Shown piece by piece: positions 5,506 to 13,446 of a DNA stretch of 43,391 nt (position 1 is its first letter; the number at the start of each line of letters is the position of its first letter). Source of the stretch: a virus. Location: positions 1 through 43,391 of the IMG/VR virus record IMGVR_UViG_3300027833_000089; one strand, written 5' to 3'. The notes under the pieces are model-generated. The model was not told where the DNA came from. It saw only the letters and a program-made list of their open reading frames with translations, and did not search any database. The translations under genes and the position numbers were made by a program.

Positions 5506-8431
5506 TGACTTAAACTTAATAACAGAAAGCCTTCAAATAGATGATGCATATCAAGCATTACCACTTGCAGTTAGGGAAGATCTAAAAACAATATTTAGTG
5601 AGATTTCTAAACTCAACGAGGCGGCACTTGCACCAGAACAAATTCAAAGTGTATTCCAGAGCATGGTTACTAACCGAGGCGAAGGAGGCAACACTGCCCA
5701 AGTAGCGAAAAAAGCACAAGCACAGCTAACACCTTTATTTGCAAAGATAACAGGCAATCCTAAACTTAAAGCAATATTATCTAAAGTAGGTAGCGCAGTT
5801 CCTATCGAAGGCTTAAAGAAAATGGTTGCAAAGTTACCGGATCCTGCAGGCTCGAATGCGCAGGCTGTTGTTGCTTCTATTCAAAAAGGCGCACAGTCAA
5901 TTGAAAACGATGAAGACGTAGCGGCATTTAAAGGATTAATGCTAACAGTTATTACTATTGGTATGGGTGTTGCAGGCGCAGGCGGCCCAGCAATGCTAGG
6001 TATTATCGGTACAACAGCAATATTTAGAACAGTAGTAGAAGCAGGTATTAAGGCGGCAGCTGGCGGCACAGTTGCAGACGTTGCTAAAACAGCAGGTATA
6101 GGTTTAGCTAAAGGTGCTGTTGCTGGCCTTGCAGGTGGCTTACTAGGTGGACTCGGAGATGTAGAAGTATCAGGTGATGAACAACTAATATCTGCATCTC
6201 TACCGACTCAGACAATTGACGTGACTGCACCGTTAGAAGACGCAGGAATGAGCATGGAAGAAATCGATCAGTTCATTGCTAATATGAACGCAGACGATGA
6301 AATCATGGCGCAACAGTACTTCCCTCAATTCGTTGATGACATGGAAAATGACGTTATAGATTCGATGGATAAATTCAATGTAGGCCCAGAATATGCAGAA
6401 AAATACGAGAATATGATGTCTGCTAGTGCAACTGTTGATGGTAGTACTATTAGTATGGGTGTTGATAACTTTGGGTCATCTATGGGCGTTTTGTTTAATC
6501 CAGAAGAATATGCAGAATATAATGCTATTGTTGCTCAAAACGGCGGCGGAACAGATGGACTGTTTTCAGAAGAAGCAACTGCTTTTAGAAAGTCTATCGC
6601 ATCGCAGGTTAGTTCCTCAGCAAAAAGCGAAGTAGGTGGTGATGTATCAGACAACTTAACCCAAAGTTTTGTACACCCAGAGTGGAAAAATGTACTATCA
6701 GAAGAAGTTGGCGAAGAATTTGATACACTAGTAGAGCAAGTAGGCGAGGCAGTAGCAGTATATGCTATGCTAGAATGGTACAATAGTTATGTAAAAGATA
6801 CTCAGCCTATAATTGAAGGGATGGAGTATTTACAAAAATACCAACTAATAGAAAGTGTTGAACAAACAATGTCTGAAGCACCGTCACTAGGCGATATGGC
6901 TAAGAAAGTTGGCGGCGCATATAAGTCAGCAGTAGGCAAAGCAGGCGCAGTTGCTAAGAAAGCAGGCGGCGCTGTAGTAAATACTATTATTAAGCCTATT
7001 ATAAACAGTGCTCCAGTAAAAGCATTCACAAATAAATTAACAGCATTAGTAGGTGCGCAGGGCGCAATTGATCCTGAAAAACTACAAGCAGATTACACAG
7101 CGGCGAAGTCGCCAACTGATTCAGATGCAGTTGGTAAATTCTTACAACAGAATGCAGGAGCAACAAAAGATGAAGTTGATACAGCATTTAAAGCGGCAGG
7201 TGTTCAAGCAGTAGCACCAGAAGAAGAGCCAGAGGCAGACGCAGAGCCAGCAGTAGCACAAGTAGATGCTAACCAAGACGGAAAAGATGACGCCACCGGC
7301 GCTCCTATTCCTACAGCACAGCCAGGTGATGCTGATGGTGCACCAACTTCAACAGCACAGGCACAAGTAGATGCTAACCAAGACGGAAAAGATGACGCTA
7401 CAGGCGCTCCTATTACGCCAACGGGTACTAGTACTCCAGGTGATCCTAAAACAAGCGCACAAGGCAATACAAGCAGTCCTGCAGGTGCTACAGCGGACGG
7501 TAAGACCCCGGGCGGTGCAATAAAACAAGGCATGGATAATGCTGAAGCTGGCGATAACGAAATTAAAGATGGAACCAAAAAGTCAGTTAATAAGATTCCA
7601 CATACTTGGAGTGCAGAGCAAGGAGAATGGATTAACGCACAAGGCGTACCGGCTATCGGCTTAATGAAGCAAGAGTTAATGAAGCAAGTTGGCAAAGATG
7701 TAGCTGGTGGTAACGAAAAGCCAGGCATGATGCAACGTGCTAAAGATTATGTAACAGGTAAAACGCCAGGACTAGCTCAAGCAACACGAAGCGACCCCAA
7801 GGCAAGTATACTAAAGAAAGCAGGTGCTACGGCAGCCGCAGGATTAGGCGGCATGATTGGTAAAGCACTGGGAGGCGGACAACCAGCTCCAACTCCAGGT
7901 GAACCAGCTCCAACTCCAGGTGAACCAGCTCCAGCTGGACAAGCACAGCCTGAGAAGACTCCGGGTCAATTTAAGCAAGCACATGTACCAGGCGGTAAAG
8001 GTGAAACGCAAAATGATCCATATGAAGTTGCTAAACAAGCAATACGTGGCGAACAAGGTAAAGATGCTAACAAGAAACAATTACCAGGTGGTAAATTACC
8101 GCCAGCGGCAGGTAAGAAAGTTAGTGACATGCTAGGACAATTAGCAAACGGCAATAAAGACGCTGGTGCTATTGCAGGGCAACAAATACTTGCGTATGCT
8201 AAACAAGGCTACGATGTTAGTAATGCGGCACAAGTATTCTTAGCTAAGGCAAAACAAGGTGAAAGATTCCTAAAACAAGAAAGCTACGAGTACTTTACAC
8301 AGATGTTAGAATCTTTCGGACTAGGATGGGGTGATATTGGCATTACTGTACGAATAGATGAGAGTGTTAGCGAAGGTGTTTGGCTTATATCGAGCGATTT
8401 ACTACGCATGAAAGACTTAGCAGGAATATAA
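5489..8431 (+). CDS. 980-residue Gly/Ala-rich late protein, putative head-internal protein
   Basis: The start MNQIRNDLNLITE-S contains a (I/L)xE site at residue 13, matching the T4 gp21 prohead protease pattern. Residues about 150-225 form hydrophobic, glycine-rich stretches (LTVITIGMGVAGAGGPAML, GLAKGAVAGLAGGLLGGLGD) that could insert in a membrane. A Pro/Ala/Asp low-complexity region carries two copies of VDANQDGKDDATGAPI (starting near residues 592 and 627), resembling calcium-binding type 3 repeats, and PAPTPGE repeats (799-815). The C-terminal 60 residues (YEYFTQMLESFGLGWGDIG) look folded and conserved. No enzyme motif is seen. Together with the late promoter this suggests a large protein packed in the head and perhaps ejected with the DNA. 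Function unknown. Confidence 0.6.
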   Translation: MNQIRNDLNLITESLQIDDAYQALPLAVREDLKTIFSEISKLNEAALAPEQIQSVFQSMVTNRGEGGNTAQVAKKAQAQLTPLFAKITGNPKLKAILSKVGSAVPIEGLKKMVAKLPDPAGSNAQAVVASIQKGAQSIENDEDVAAFKGLMLTVITIGMGVAGAGGPAMLGIIGTTAIFRTVVEAGIKAAAGGTVADVAKTAGIGLAKGAVAGLAGGLLGGLGDVEVSGDEQLISASLPTQTIDVTAPLEDAGMSMEEIDQFIANMNADDEIMAQQYFPQFVDDMENDVIDSMDKFNVGPEYAEKYENMMSASATVDGSTISMGVDNFGSSMGVLFNPEEYAEYNAIVAQNGGGTDGLFSEEATAFRKSIASQVSSSAKSEVGGDVSDNLTQSFVHPEWKNVLSEEVGEEFDTLVEQVGEAVAVYAMLEWYNSYVKDTQPIIEGMEYLQKYQLIESVEQTMSEAPSLGDMAKKVGGAYKSAVGKAGAVAKKAGGAVVNTIIKPIINSAPVKAFTNKLTALVGAQGAIDPEKLQADYTAAKSPTDSDAVGKFLQQNAGATKDEVDTAFKAAGVQAVAPEEEPEADAEPAVAQVDANQDGKDDATGAPIPTAQPGDADGAPTSTAQAQVDANQDGKDDATGAPITPTGTSTPGDPKTSAQGNTSSPAGATADGKTPGGAIKQGMDNAEAGDNEIKDGTKKSVNKIPHTWSAEQGEWINAQGVPAIGLMKQELMKQVGKDVAGGNEKPGMMQRAKDYVTGKTPGLAQATRSDPKASILKKAGATAAAGLGGMIGKALGGGQPAPTPGEPAPTPGEPAPAGQAQPEKTPGQFKQAHVPGGKGETQNDPYEVAKQAIRGEQGKDANKKQLPGGKLPPAAGKKVSDMLGQLANGNKDAGAIAGQQILAYAKQGYDVSNAAQVFLAKAKQGERFLKQESYEYFTQMLESFGLGWGDIGITVRIDESVSEGVWLISSDLLRMKDLAGI
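7256..7309 (+). repeat. 54-bp direct repeat, copy 1 of 2
   Basis: Nearly identical to 7361-7414, with only a few third-position changes. It encodes AQVDANQDGKDDATGAPI, an Asp-rich D-x-N-x-D-G motif like calcium-binding loops. Confidence 0.85.
7361..7414 (+). repeat. 54-bp direct repeat, copy 2 of 2
   Basis: Second copy of the 54-bp unit at 7256-7309, 105 bases downstream in the same frame. The differences are synonymous, so the protein repeat is under stronger constraint than the DNA. Confidence 0.85.
7883..7934 (+). repeat. 21-bp tandem repeat encoding PAPTPGE
   Basis: CCAGCTCCAACTCCAGGTGAA occurs twice in perfect tandem (7883-7903, 7904-7924), followed by a partial, diverged third unit. 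It gives a Pro-rich flexible linker and is a likely slippage hotspot. Confidence 0.85.
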
Positions 8432-8434
8432 TAA

Positions 8435-9724
8435 ATGAGATTTGTAGAAATATCAAAGCCTCTTGTAACTAAGATAATAAGTGAGAGCTTTTTACTAGAA
8501 GCAAAGAATACGCATATGGAACACCTAGAAGACAATATCTTTAATAAAGGGTATGCAGGTGCTAAAGAAGCAGTAGACTACTTATACAGTTTGCATCAGA
8601 TGCTCGACGGGCATGGCAAAAGTAAAATGGATATGACAATCAAGTGGGATGGCGCACCTGCATTAGTATGCGGAAAAGATCCACAAACAGGTAAGTTTTT
8701 TGTAGGTACAAAGGGTGTGTTTGCGGGCAAAGCAAAACTAAACTTTACAGAAAAAGACATCGAAGAGAATCATGCAGACCGCGGTGAGAACAGCGGCGAA
8801 GGTTTGAGAGTTAAACTTCGACTAGCACTTAGAACATTAGGTAAACTAAATTGGGACACTGTAGCACAAGGTGATATGATGTTCATGAAAGGTGACATCA
8901 AAGAAATAAGCTATGACGGCATACAATACATAATGTTTAAGCCTAATACACTTGCGTATGCTGTACCAAAAGATAGCGACTTAGCAAAGCAAATGTTATC
9001 CGCTGAAATTGGAATGGTATGGCACACGGAATACTCCGGAGGACCAACACTAGCTGATACATCTGCTTCGTTTGGATTCGACGCATCGCGATTAGGTGAT
9101 GGCAGTAATGCTGGTGTATGGCAGACAGATGCTAACATTAAAAACTTAGCGGGCACAGTTACAATGACTGCCGAAGAGTCAGCAGAAGTATTATCCTCAA
9201 TTAAGGCGGCAGATGCATACACTAAACAGATCGGGTCTGATGTATTTAATTGGTTACAAACAGGTAATGATTTAGTTGGTAAGGAATTCCTACAGCAATT
9301 AAAGGCCACAGTTAATAACAAAGTTAGAGCAGGAGACTTCGGTAGTCCAGAAAGCCTAGCAAAAGAATTCGTAGTTAAATGGATAGACAAAGCTACAAAA
9401 GATATCGATAAAGTTAAACTGCAAAAAACTAAAGATGTTAAAATAGAAAAAATGGTTAAGACAGTTGCATTTATCAAGGAACATGTAAAAGAAATTACAG
9501 CAGTATATGACTTATACTTGATGCTTATTAAATCAAAGATAATTGTTATGCGTAAGATAGCAAATTTACAAACAACGCAAACGTTTGCACAAGAAGGCGA
9601 CGACTTTGTGCCAACAAGTGGTGAAGGATTTGTTGCTATTGATAGATTAGGCAATGCTATTAAGTTAGTTGACCGTATGGAGTTTAGTAGACTCAACTTT
9701 GGCACAGGTAAACCGGGCGCATAA
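8435..9724 (+). CDS. Ligase/nucleotidyltransferase-like late protein with capsid-targeting type N-terminus
   Basis: 429 residues, 3 bases after the previous stop. The N-terminus has two candidate prohead protease sites, IISE-S (14-17) and FLLE-A (19-22). Residues 66-80 read DMTIKWDGAPALVCG, with K70-x-D-G matching motif I of ATP-dependent ligases and capping enzymes, where Lys takes the nucleotide. FFVGTKGVF and QGDMMFMKGDIKEISYDG follow at distances plausible for motifs Ia/III, and IMFKPNTLAYAV comes after. The C-terminal half is Lys-rich and helical. A nucleotidyltransferase fold is inferred from motif I and spacing; substrate and activity are unknown. Its stop overlaps the next start (TAATG). 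Confidence 0.6.
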   Translation: MRFVEISKPLVTKIISESFLLEAKNTHMEHLEDNIFNKGYAGAKEAVDYLYSLHQMLDGHGKSKMDMTIKWDGAPALVCGKDPQTGKFFVGTKGVFAGKAKLNFTEKDIEENHADRGENSGEGLRVKLRLALRTLGKLNWDTVAQGDMMFMKGDIKEISYDGIQYIMFKPNTLAYAVPKDSDLAKQMLSAEIGMVWHTEYSGGPTLADTSASFGFDASRLGDGSNAGVWQTDANIKNLAGTVTMTAEESAEVLSSIKAADAYTKQIGSDVFNWLQTGNDLVGKEFLQQLKATVNNKVRAGDFGSPESLAKEFVVKWIDKATKDIDKVKLQKTKDVKIEKMVKTVAFIKEHVKEITAVYDLYLMLIKSKIIVMRKIANLQTTQTFAQEGDDFVPTSGEGFVAIDRLGNAIKLVDRMEFSRLNFGTGKPGA

Positions 9725-10530
9725 TGGACTTAGAATTTATAGACAATGAGATATCAGAGAGTAGGTTGTACAGATCATCTGGCAACATGGCTCGACTTAC
9801 TGGCAGAGACGTAGCAGACTTAGCATACTTAAATACATTAGTACTGTACATGATGTTACAAGATGATGTACAACATGACTATGCAAAACAGTATGCACAA
9901 AAGACATCACAATATGCTGGTTACTCATTGTTTAGAACTAACGCCACAGACTTATATTTGTTATGTCATGTTCTCAAAGAACCAAAGACAACAAAGATAA
10001 ACCTACAAAATAAAAGAGAAAGCATACGTTTCTTAGATACATTGCATTTTGATTTCCGTAAACATTTAATGTTTATGAAGAAATTAGCAAACTCATCGGA
10101 CAAGAAAAATGAAGCAGTGAGTTTCTTTTTTAGACTAGAAATGCAACTTAACATTAAAGACAGTAAGTTTAAACAGTATAGACGATATATAACAGATTGG
10201 GGCAATTTAAAAACTGCATCTAGGCAAACAGTAGTTGCTAGAATATTACAGTCAATGAGAGCATTAGGCAGAGGTAGTGAATTAATAGGCCCGATGACTA
10301 GCATGACTAAGTATAGAAAGTTCACCACAGAGCCTGCATACGATGTTCCTAGAACAAGCATGGCACAGAAGTTTGCAGGAGCCGCAGTAGGCGCAGTAGC
10401 TGGACGATATGTTGGAAAGAAAGTAGCACAGTATGCTAAAAATAATCCCGACACTGTTAAAAAAGTTGGAACAGGTATCGGTGCAATAGCAGGTTATTGG
10501 GCCGCTGGACGTAAGAAGAAGCAAATATGA
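9724..10530 (+). CDS. Late protein with C-terminal glycine zippers, putative head-internal protein
   Basis: 268 residues. The N-terminus MDLEFIDNEISE-S has an (I)xE site at residue 12. The central part is helical and rich in Lys/Phe/Tyr (RKHLMFMKKLANSSDKKNE). The C-terminus has two glycine-zipper-like stretches, KFAGAAVGAVAGRYVGKKVA and GTGIGAIAGYWAAGRKKKQI, typical of membrane-inserting helices with a basic tail. This would suit a protein that crosses or anchors in the host membrane after ejection. It overlaps neighbours on both sides (TAATG and ATGA). Family not recognised. Confidence 0.55.
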   Translation: MDLEFIDNEISESRLYRSSGNMARLTGRDVADLAYLNTLVLYMMLQDDVQHDYAKQYAQKTSQYAGYSLFRTNATDLYLLCHVLKEPKTTKINLQNKRESIRFLDTLHFDFRKHLMFMKKLANSSDKKNEAVSFFFRLEMQLNIKDSKFKQYRRYITDWGNLKTASRQTVVARILQSMRALGRGSELIGPMTSMTKYRKFTTEPAYDVPRTSMAQKFAGAAVGAVAGRYVGKKVAQYAKNNPDTVKKVGTGIGAIAGYWAAGRKKKQI

Positions 10531-11030
10531 AAATAAGAGATATTATACTAGAAGTTACTGCAGAAGATCGTAAGAAACTCATTGATCTAAGAAACTTTGG
10601 CAATGTTGACCTCGCTAATAGAATACAAGTGTATATTAACATGGGATTGGATTGGGATACTGCATCAGAGAATGCACGAATTGATCGCAAAGAAAAAGCA
10701 GAATCAGGAAAAGACGCATTTGCAAGACGTAGAGCTAATAGAGCTACTAACACTACTAACGATCAAGCAACACCTGCTAAATTACAACGTAAAGATGCGC
10801 CAAAGCCAGATGGGAAAACATTACCGGTTGACCGAGCAGGGTCAGGATGGAGTGATGAGACACATGGTCATCTACGCCGCGGGGATGGCGGCACGATTAA
10901 GAAGGCATTGAAAAAGCTAAACCCTACTGCAGGTTTAGATACAACAGACCTAGGTACTACAATTGGGTCAGCTATTGCAAAGCAAAAAAGTAAGTCTAAG
11001 AACTTAGACTCATTTAAGATACAGAAATAA
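10527..11030 (+). CDS. Late protein with clear capsid-targeting type N-terminus
   Basis: 167 residues, overlapping the previous gene by 4 bases. MKIRDIILE-V is among the clearest copies of the shared N-terminal segment, with a predicted prohead protease cut after Glu9. The body is basic and polar (DAFARRRANRATNTTNDQ; SAIAKQKSKSKNLDSFKIQK), suggesting interaction with packaged DNA. DETHGHLRRGDGG is the only motif-like stretch and I do not recognise it. It is the last gene of the operon from the promoter at 5192; a perfect palindrome overlaps its stop codon. Confidence 0.6.
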   Translation: MKIRDIILEVTAEDRKKLIDLRNFGNVDLANRIQVYINMGLDWDTASENARIDRKEKAESGKDAFARRRANRATNTTNDQATPAKLQRKDAPKPDGKTLPVDRAGSGWSDETHGHLRRGDGGTIKKALKKLNPTAGLDTTDLGTTIGSAIAKQKSKSKNLDSFKIQK

Positions 11031-11045
11031 CCCGGGTTATTTTCT
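11025..11045 (+). terminator. Palindromic hairpin with short T run after the late operon
   Basis: AAATAACCC (11025-11033) and GGGTTATTT (11034-11042) form a perfect 18-bp palindrome covering the stop codon, followed by TTC. As RNA it can form a 7-bp stem with a CCGG loop and a short U run. A terminator is the likely role; a protein-binding palindrome is the alternative. Confidence 0.45.
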
Positions 11046-11054
11046 TACACAAAT

Positions 11055-11062
11055 GATAAATA
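11055..11062 (+). promoter_or_regulatory. T4-type late promoter GATAAATA
   Basis: GATAAATA lies 44 bases before the ATG at 11106, which has a strong TTTAGGAGAA ribosome site. It begins a one-gene transcription unit that ends at the terminator at 11389-11415. Confidence 0.8.
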
Positions 11063-11105
11063 ATAGCATAGAACATTTAATGTTCGGCATTTTAGGAGAA
11101 GTATA

Positions 11106-11366
11106 ATGGCACAACCAGATCGTAGAGCGGCAGCAGCCGGCGAATTTATCGGCAAAGACGTATTTTTAAAGTCTTTCCAACAGCAGTCAGGCAACATATC
11201 ACCAACACAACTAACAGCATTAGTAAGTTCAGTTCAAAACTTGAACTTATCAGTACTTAAAGTTGGTGCTCCAGTAACTGACACAGTTAACATCATCGTC
11301 GAAGGCGCTGATAACTTAGCAAACGGCGATATCGCTGGGCACGTCATTGCAGACGTAGCATTCTAA
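11106..11366 (+). CDS. Small, strongly expressed late protein (possible capsid decoration)
   Basis: 86 residues, with its own late promoter, strong AGGAGA ribosome site and own terminator, which suggests high-level late synthesis. MAQPDRRAAAAGEFIGKD is followed by a short beta-rich domain with Val/Ile alternation (DTVNIIVEGADNLANGDIAG). The start MAQ-x-Ala-rich segment resembles the next gene (MAQANPNAAVRAANGFVG), so the two may be diverged relatives. A small head decoration or other abundant virion protein is plausible; there is no direct motif evidence. Confidence 0.6.
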   Translation: MAQPDRRAAAAGEFIGKDVFLKSFQQQSGNISPTQLTALVSSVQNLNLSVLKVGAPVTDTVNIIVEGADNLANGDIAGHVIADVAF

Positions 11367-11388
11367 GTTAGTAATAACATAAAATAGA

Positions 11389-11415
11389 AAAAGACAGTTT
11401 TAACTGTCTTTTTTT
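11389..11415 (+). terminator. Intrinsic terminator
   Basis: AAAAGACAG (11389-11397) pairs with CTGTCTTTT (11404-11412), loop TTTTAA, followed by more T. It separates two single-gene late units. Confidence 0.85.
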
Positions 11416-11426
11416 ATGACAAAAAA

Positions 11427-11434
11427 GATAAATA
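11427..11434 (+). promoter_or_regulatory. T4-type late promoter GATAAATA
   Basis: GATAAATA follows 12 bases after the terminator T run and gives a leader of about 45 bases to the ATG at 11486. Confidence 0.8.
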
Positions 11435-11485
11435 TATACATAGGGTGCTTACTTTAGTATCCGACAAATAATTAGGAGAAATATC

Positions 11486-11728
11486 ATGGCACAAGCAAAC
11501 CCAAACGCGGCAGTTAGAGCGGCAAACGGATTCGTAGGAACTACTCACATTTTGGAAGTAGATGACGTAACAGCAGTAACAGTTGAAGCGGCATGTACAG
11601 AAGCACAAGTAGAAGGCTTCGTAGTTGTAGCAGTTGAAGGTCTAGTAAGTGGAAGTCACATTGCAGTACAAGGCGCAGGAGCTACACCAGCTATCGCCGG
11701 CACTACAATAATTGCAACATTTAGCTAA
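11486..11728 (+). CDS. Small, strongly expressed late protein (possible capsid decoration)
   Basis: 80 residues in a one-gene unit: late promoter, TAGGAGAA ribosome site 7 bases before ATG, and a very strong terminator. After MAQANPNAAVRAANGFVG the sequence is nearly all Val/Ala/Thr/Gly with alternating hydrophobics (DVTAVTVEAACTEAQVEGFV; AVEGLVSGSHIAVQGAG), as in a compact beta-sandwich. It lacks Lys. The expression signals and size suit an abundant virion surface protein; there is no recognised family. Confidence 0.6.
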   Translation: MAQANPNAAVRAANGFVGTTHILEVDDVTAVTVEAACTEAQVEGFVVVAVEGLVSGSHIAVQGAGATPAIAGTTIIATFS

Positions 11729-11776
11729 GACTTAAAGAATCCTTACTACCTTAGGGATCGTGCGTTATGCACATCT

Positions 11777-11805
11777 AAAAAGCACTCTTCGGAGTGCTTT
11801 TTTTT
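11777..11805. terminator. Strong bidirectional terminator with TTCG loop
   Basis: AAAAAGCACTC (11777-11787), TTCG loop (11788-11791), GAGTGCTTTTT (11792-11802), then TTT. The 11-bp stem is flanked by A and T runs, so it can end transcription from both convergent genes (11486 plus strand, 11813 minus strand). Confidence 0.95.
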
Positions 11806-11812
11806 GACTTGA

Positions 11813-12949
11813 TTATTTGCTGAAGAAATCGTTTGAGAGATTAAGCCATGATTGCTGAGCCATTTCGGATATTATTTTAGCAGAAGCCTCAACTATTTTA
11901 GGATTCCATGTTTTACGATCAATTAATCCATGGTGCGCACCACCGACAAAGAACTGGTAGTGTTCCTGTGTTCTGTAAAAGAAATAAGGATCGTCCATTA
12001 GTGTCATTAACAGTTTAGCGGCATTGCGTTGGCTCAGTAATTGTTTATTTGTAATTAGATCCCATGCATCATATTCGTATGAGATGAAGTCTTGGAATGT
12101 ATGTAGTATGCCAAAGTGTTCTGCAGACTTTTCGTCATAGTACGGGTTAGTACTGAGGAATCGTTTGTAACTATTTTGACTTGATAATCTAGGAGTGTCA
12201 CTGTTACTGCGCTTATGACGTCCATTGCCATCGTGTATGCTTGTTCCAACTTCGGCTGGGTAGTGTTCTCTTAACCAGTCAGTGTAGTCGCCTAGAACTA
12301 CGAGTTTACACTTGTCGAACATAGCATAGAATGCTAATTGTATTGATAAACAAGGAACAAGATGCGAATCGTTTAACGTAAAATCAAACCCATTGATCTT
12401 ATTTTTATTAACCTGTTCAATTTTCCTGTCAACTTCGGAATAGTTAGTGTAGTTATTATTAAAATCACTCCACCCTGGGTGTTCTCCGCGATTCTCTACA
12501 AAGGTTAATTCTTCTTGCGTTATATGCATTGGCGCATCGTATTTTGTACCTAAAATCATTTCACTAGCAGTAAGATATCTGTTCCATGGATCGCGAACAA
12601 TTGATATAATTTCAGCGTCTGCATATTTAGGCTGACTGAATACATATAGGTCTCTTAATGCTATATTCATTGTGTACCCATGTAGTTGTAGCTCAGGGTC
12701 AGTTTGACTAGACATTGAAGTTCTAATTAAATCAGTTATGTGTTTTGAATCACTAGAAACCGGATCTTTGTCGAAGCTATTTTGCTGATTAGCAAAAACA
12801 GCGTAATCGTTATCTCGTAATCCGTTGTATAACTCTTCTAATTTTGTCCAACCTAGGTTGCCAGCAATTTCGTTAGTGTAGGATGATCCACATCTTAGTG
12901 GTGCTTGTATAAATCTATTATTGCGTTTGTCATAATATGTTTGAAACAT
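11813..12949 (-). CDS. Sulfotransferase-like protein
   Basis: 378 residues. APLRCGSSY (16-24) fits the 5'-phosphosulfate (PAPS) binding loop of sulfotransferases, where PKCGSTxL is usual; Arg replaces the common Lys. IISIVRDPWNRYLTA (114-128) fits the 3'-phosphate binding motif RDPxxR. The rest is variable, as expected for acceptor-binding regions. Family role: transfer of sulfate from PAPS to a sugar, peptide or lipid. It is the only gene of a minus-strand late unit from a CATAAATA box at 12983-12990 and ends at a shared terminator. A virion or host-surface glycan target is possible but unproven. Confidence 0.7.
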   Translation of the reverse strand: MFQTYYDKRNNRFIQAPLRCGSSYTNEIAGNLGWTKLEELYNGLRDNDYAVFANQQNSFDKDPVSSDSKHITDLIRTSMSSQTDPELQLHGYTMNIALRDLYVFSQPKYADAEIISIVRDPWNRYLTASEMILGTKYDAPMHITQEELTFVENRGEHPGWSDFNNNYTNYSEVDRKIEQVNKNKINGFDFTLNDSHLVPCLSIQLAFYAMFDKCKLVVLGDYTDWLREHYPAEVGTSIHDGNGRHKRSNSDTPRLSSQNSYKRFLSTNPYYDEKSAEHFGILHTFQDFISYEYDAWDLITNKQLLSQRNAAKLLMTLMDDPYFFYRTQEHYQFFVGGAHHGLIDRKTWNPKIVEASAKIISEMAQQSWLNLSNDFFSK

Positions 12950-12982
12950 AGTGTTTGTCTGCCTTTGTGTGTATATAAGAAA

Positions 12983-12990
12983 TATTTATG
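12983..12990 (-). promoter_or_regulatory. T4-type late promoter CATAAATA, minus strand
   Basis: The plus-strand sequence TATTTATG reads CATAAATA on the minus strand, 34 bases upstream of the sulfotransferase-like start. It is divergent from the late promoter at 13010, with 19 bp between the two boxes. Confidence 0.65.
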
Positions 12991-13009
12991 ATCTATTGCT
13001 TACAAAGAT

Positions 13010-13017
13010 GATAAATA
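13010..13017 (+). promoter_or_regulatory. T4-type late promoter GATAAATA
   Basis: GATAAATA is 20 bases before the ATG at 13038; the ribosome site ATAGGAGA lies between them. It starts the second long late operon. Confidence 0.8.
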
Positions 13018-13037
13018 CTGTAATATAGGAGACACAC

Positions 13038-13445
13038 ATGACATTACCAGCAAGAGCAGGAGCTATGAATAGCCAGGAAGTTGTTACGGGTAATATTGAA
13101 TTTTACACACTGTATACATCATTGGATCTTACCCATACAGGCAACTTTAGTGATGTTACGCAAAAGGACTTTGAATGTGTTGTTCAGGTAATTGGATTGC
13201 GAGCAATGCCAATTATTATGAATAAACCAGTTGCGTTAAGCGGAGTAGGAAGTTTAGTATTAGAGAATTACGGAGCACCAAGTTTAACAGGTGCAGGCTG
13301 GATTTTTAAATTTGCGTTTGAAAGAGAAGCAGTTCATACTATAGCAACATTAACAGACGAACTCGATAGTATTGTATTAAATGCAGGCACTATCGACACT
13401 ACGGGTTCCATTAACATGGAATTCACTAAACAGGATTTATTGTAA
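13038..13445 (+). CDS. Late structural-type hypothetical protein
   Basis: 135 residues, first gene after a late promoter, with an AGGAGA ribosome site. The sequence is a beta-rich single domain (NIEFYTLYTSLDLTHTGNF; MPIIMNKPVALSGVGSLVLE; WIFKFAFEREAVHT) without enzyme motifs, as in small tail or head proteins of T4-like marine phages. No family is recognised. It is followed after one base by a small membrane protein and the packaged-protein genes, so it may be a virion component. Confidence 0.55.
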   Translation: MTLPARAGAMNSQEVVTGNIEFYTLYTSLDLTHTGNFSDVTQKDFECVVQVIGLRAMPIIMNKPVALSGVGSLVLENYGAPSLTGAGWIFKFAFEREAVHTIATLTDELDSIVLNAGTIDTTGSINMEFTKQDLL

Positions 13446-13446
13446 G

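Noticed and set aside
7256-7414. Dockerin or EF-hand domain in the 980-residue protein.
   Set aside because: Only the D-x-N-x-D-G loop is seen, without the helices of a dockerin or EF-hand; recorded as a calcium-loop-like repeat only.
7204-7728. Antisense open frame of 174 codons in the low-complexity part of the 980-residue gene.
   Set aside because: Caused by repeated Pro/Ala/Asp codons; no signals for expression.
8911-9705. Long antisense open frame (264 codons).
   Set aside because: It lies fully opposite the ligase-like gene, has no start signals and a composition that mirrors the sense codon bias.
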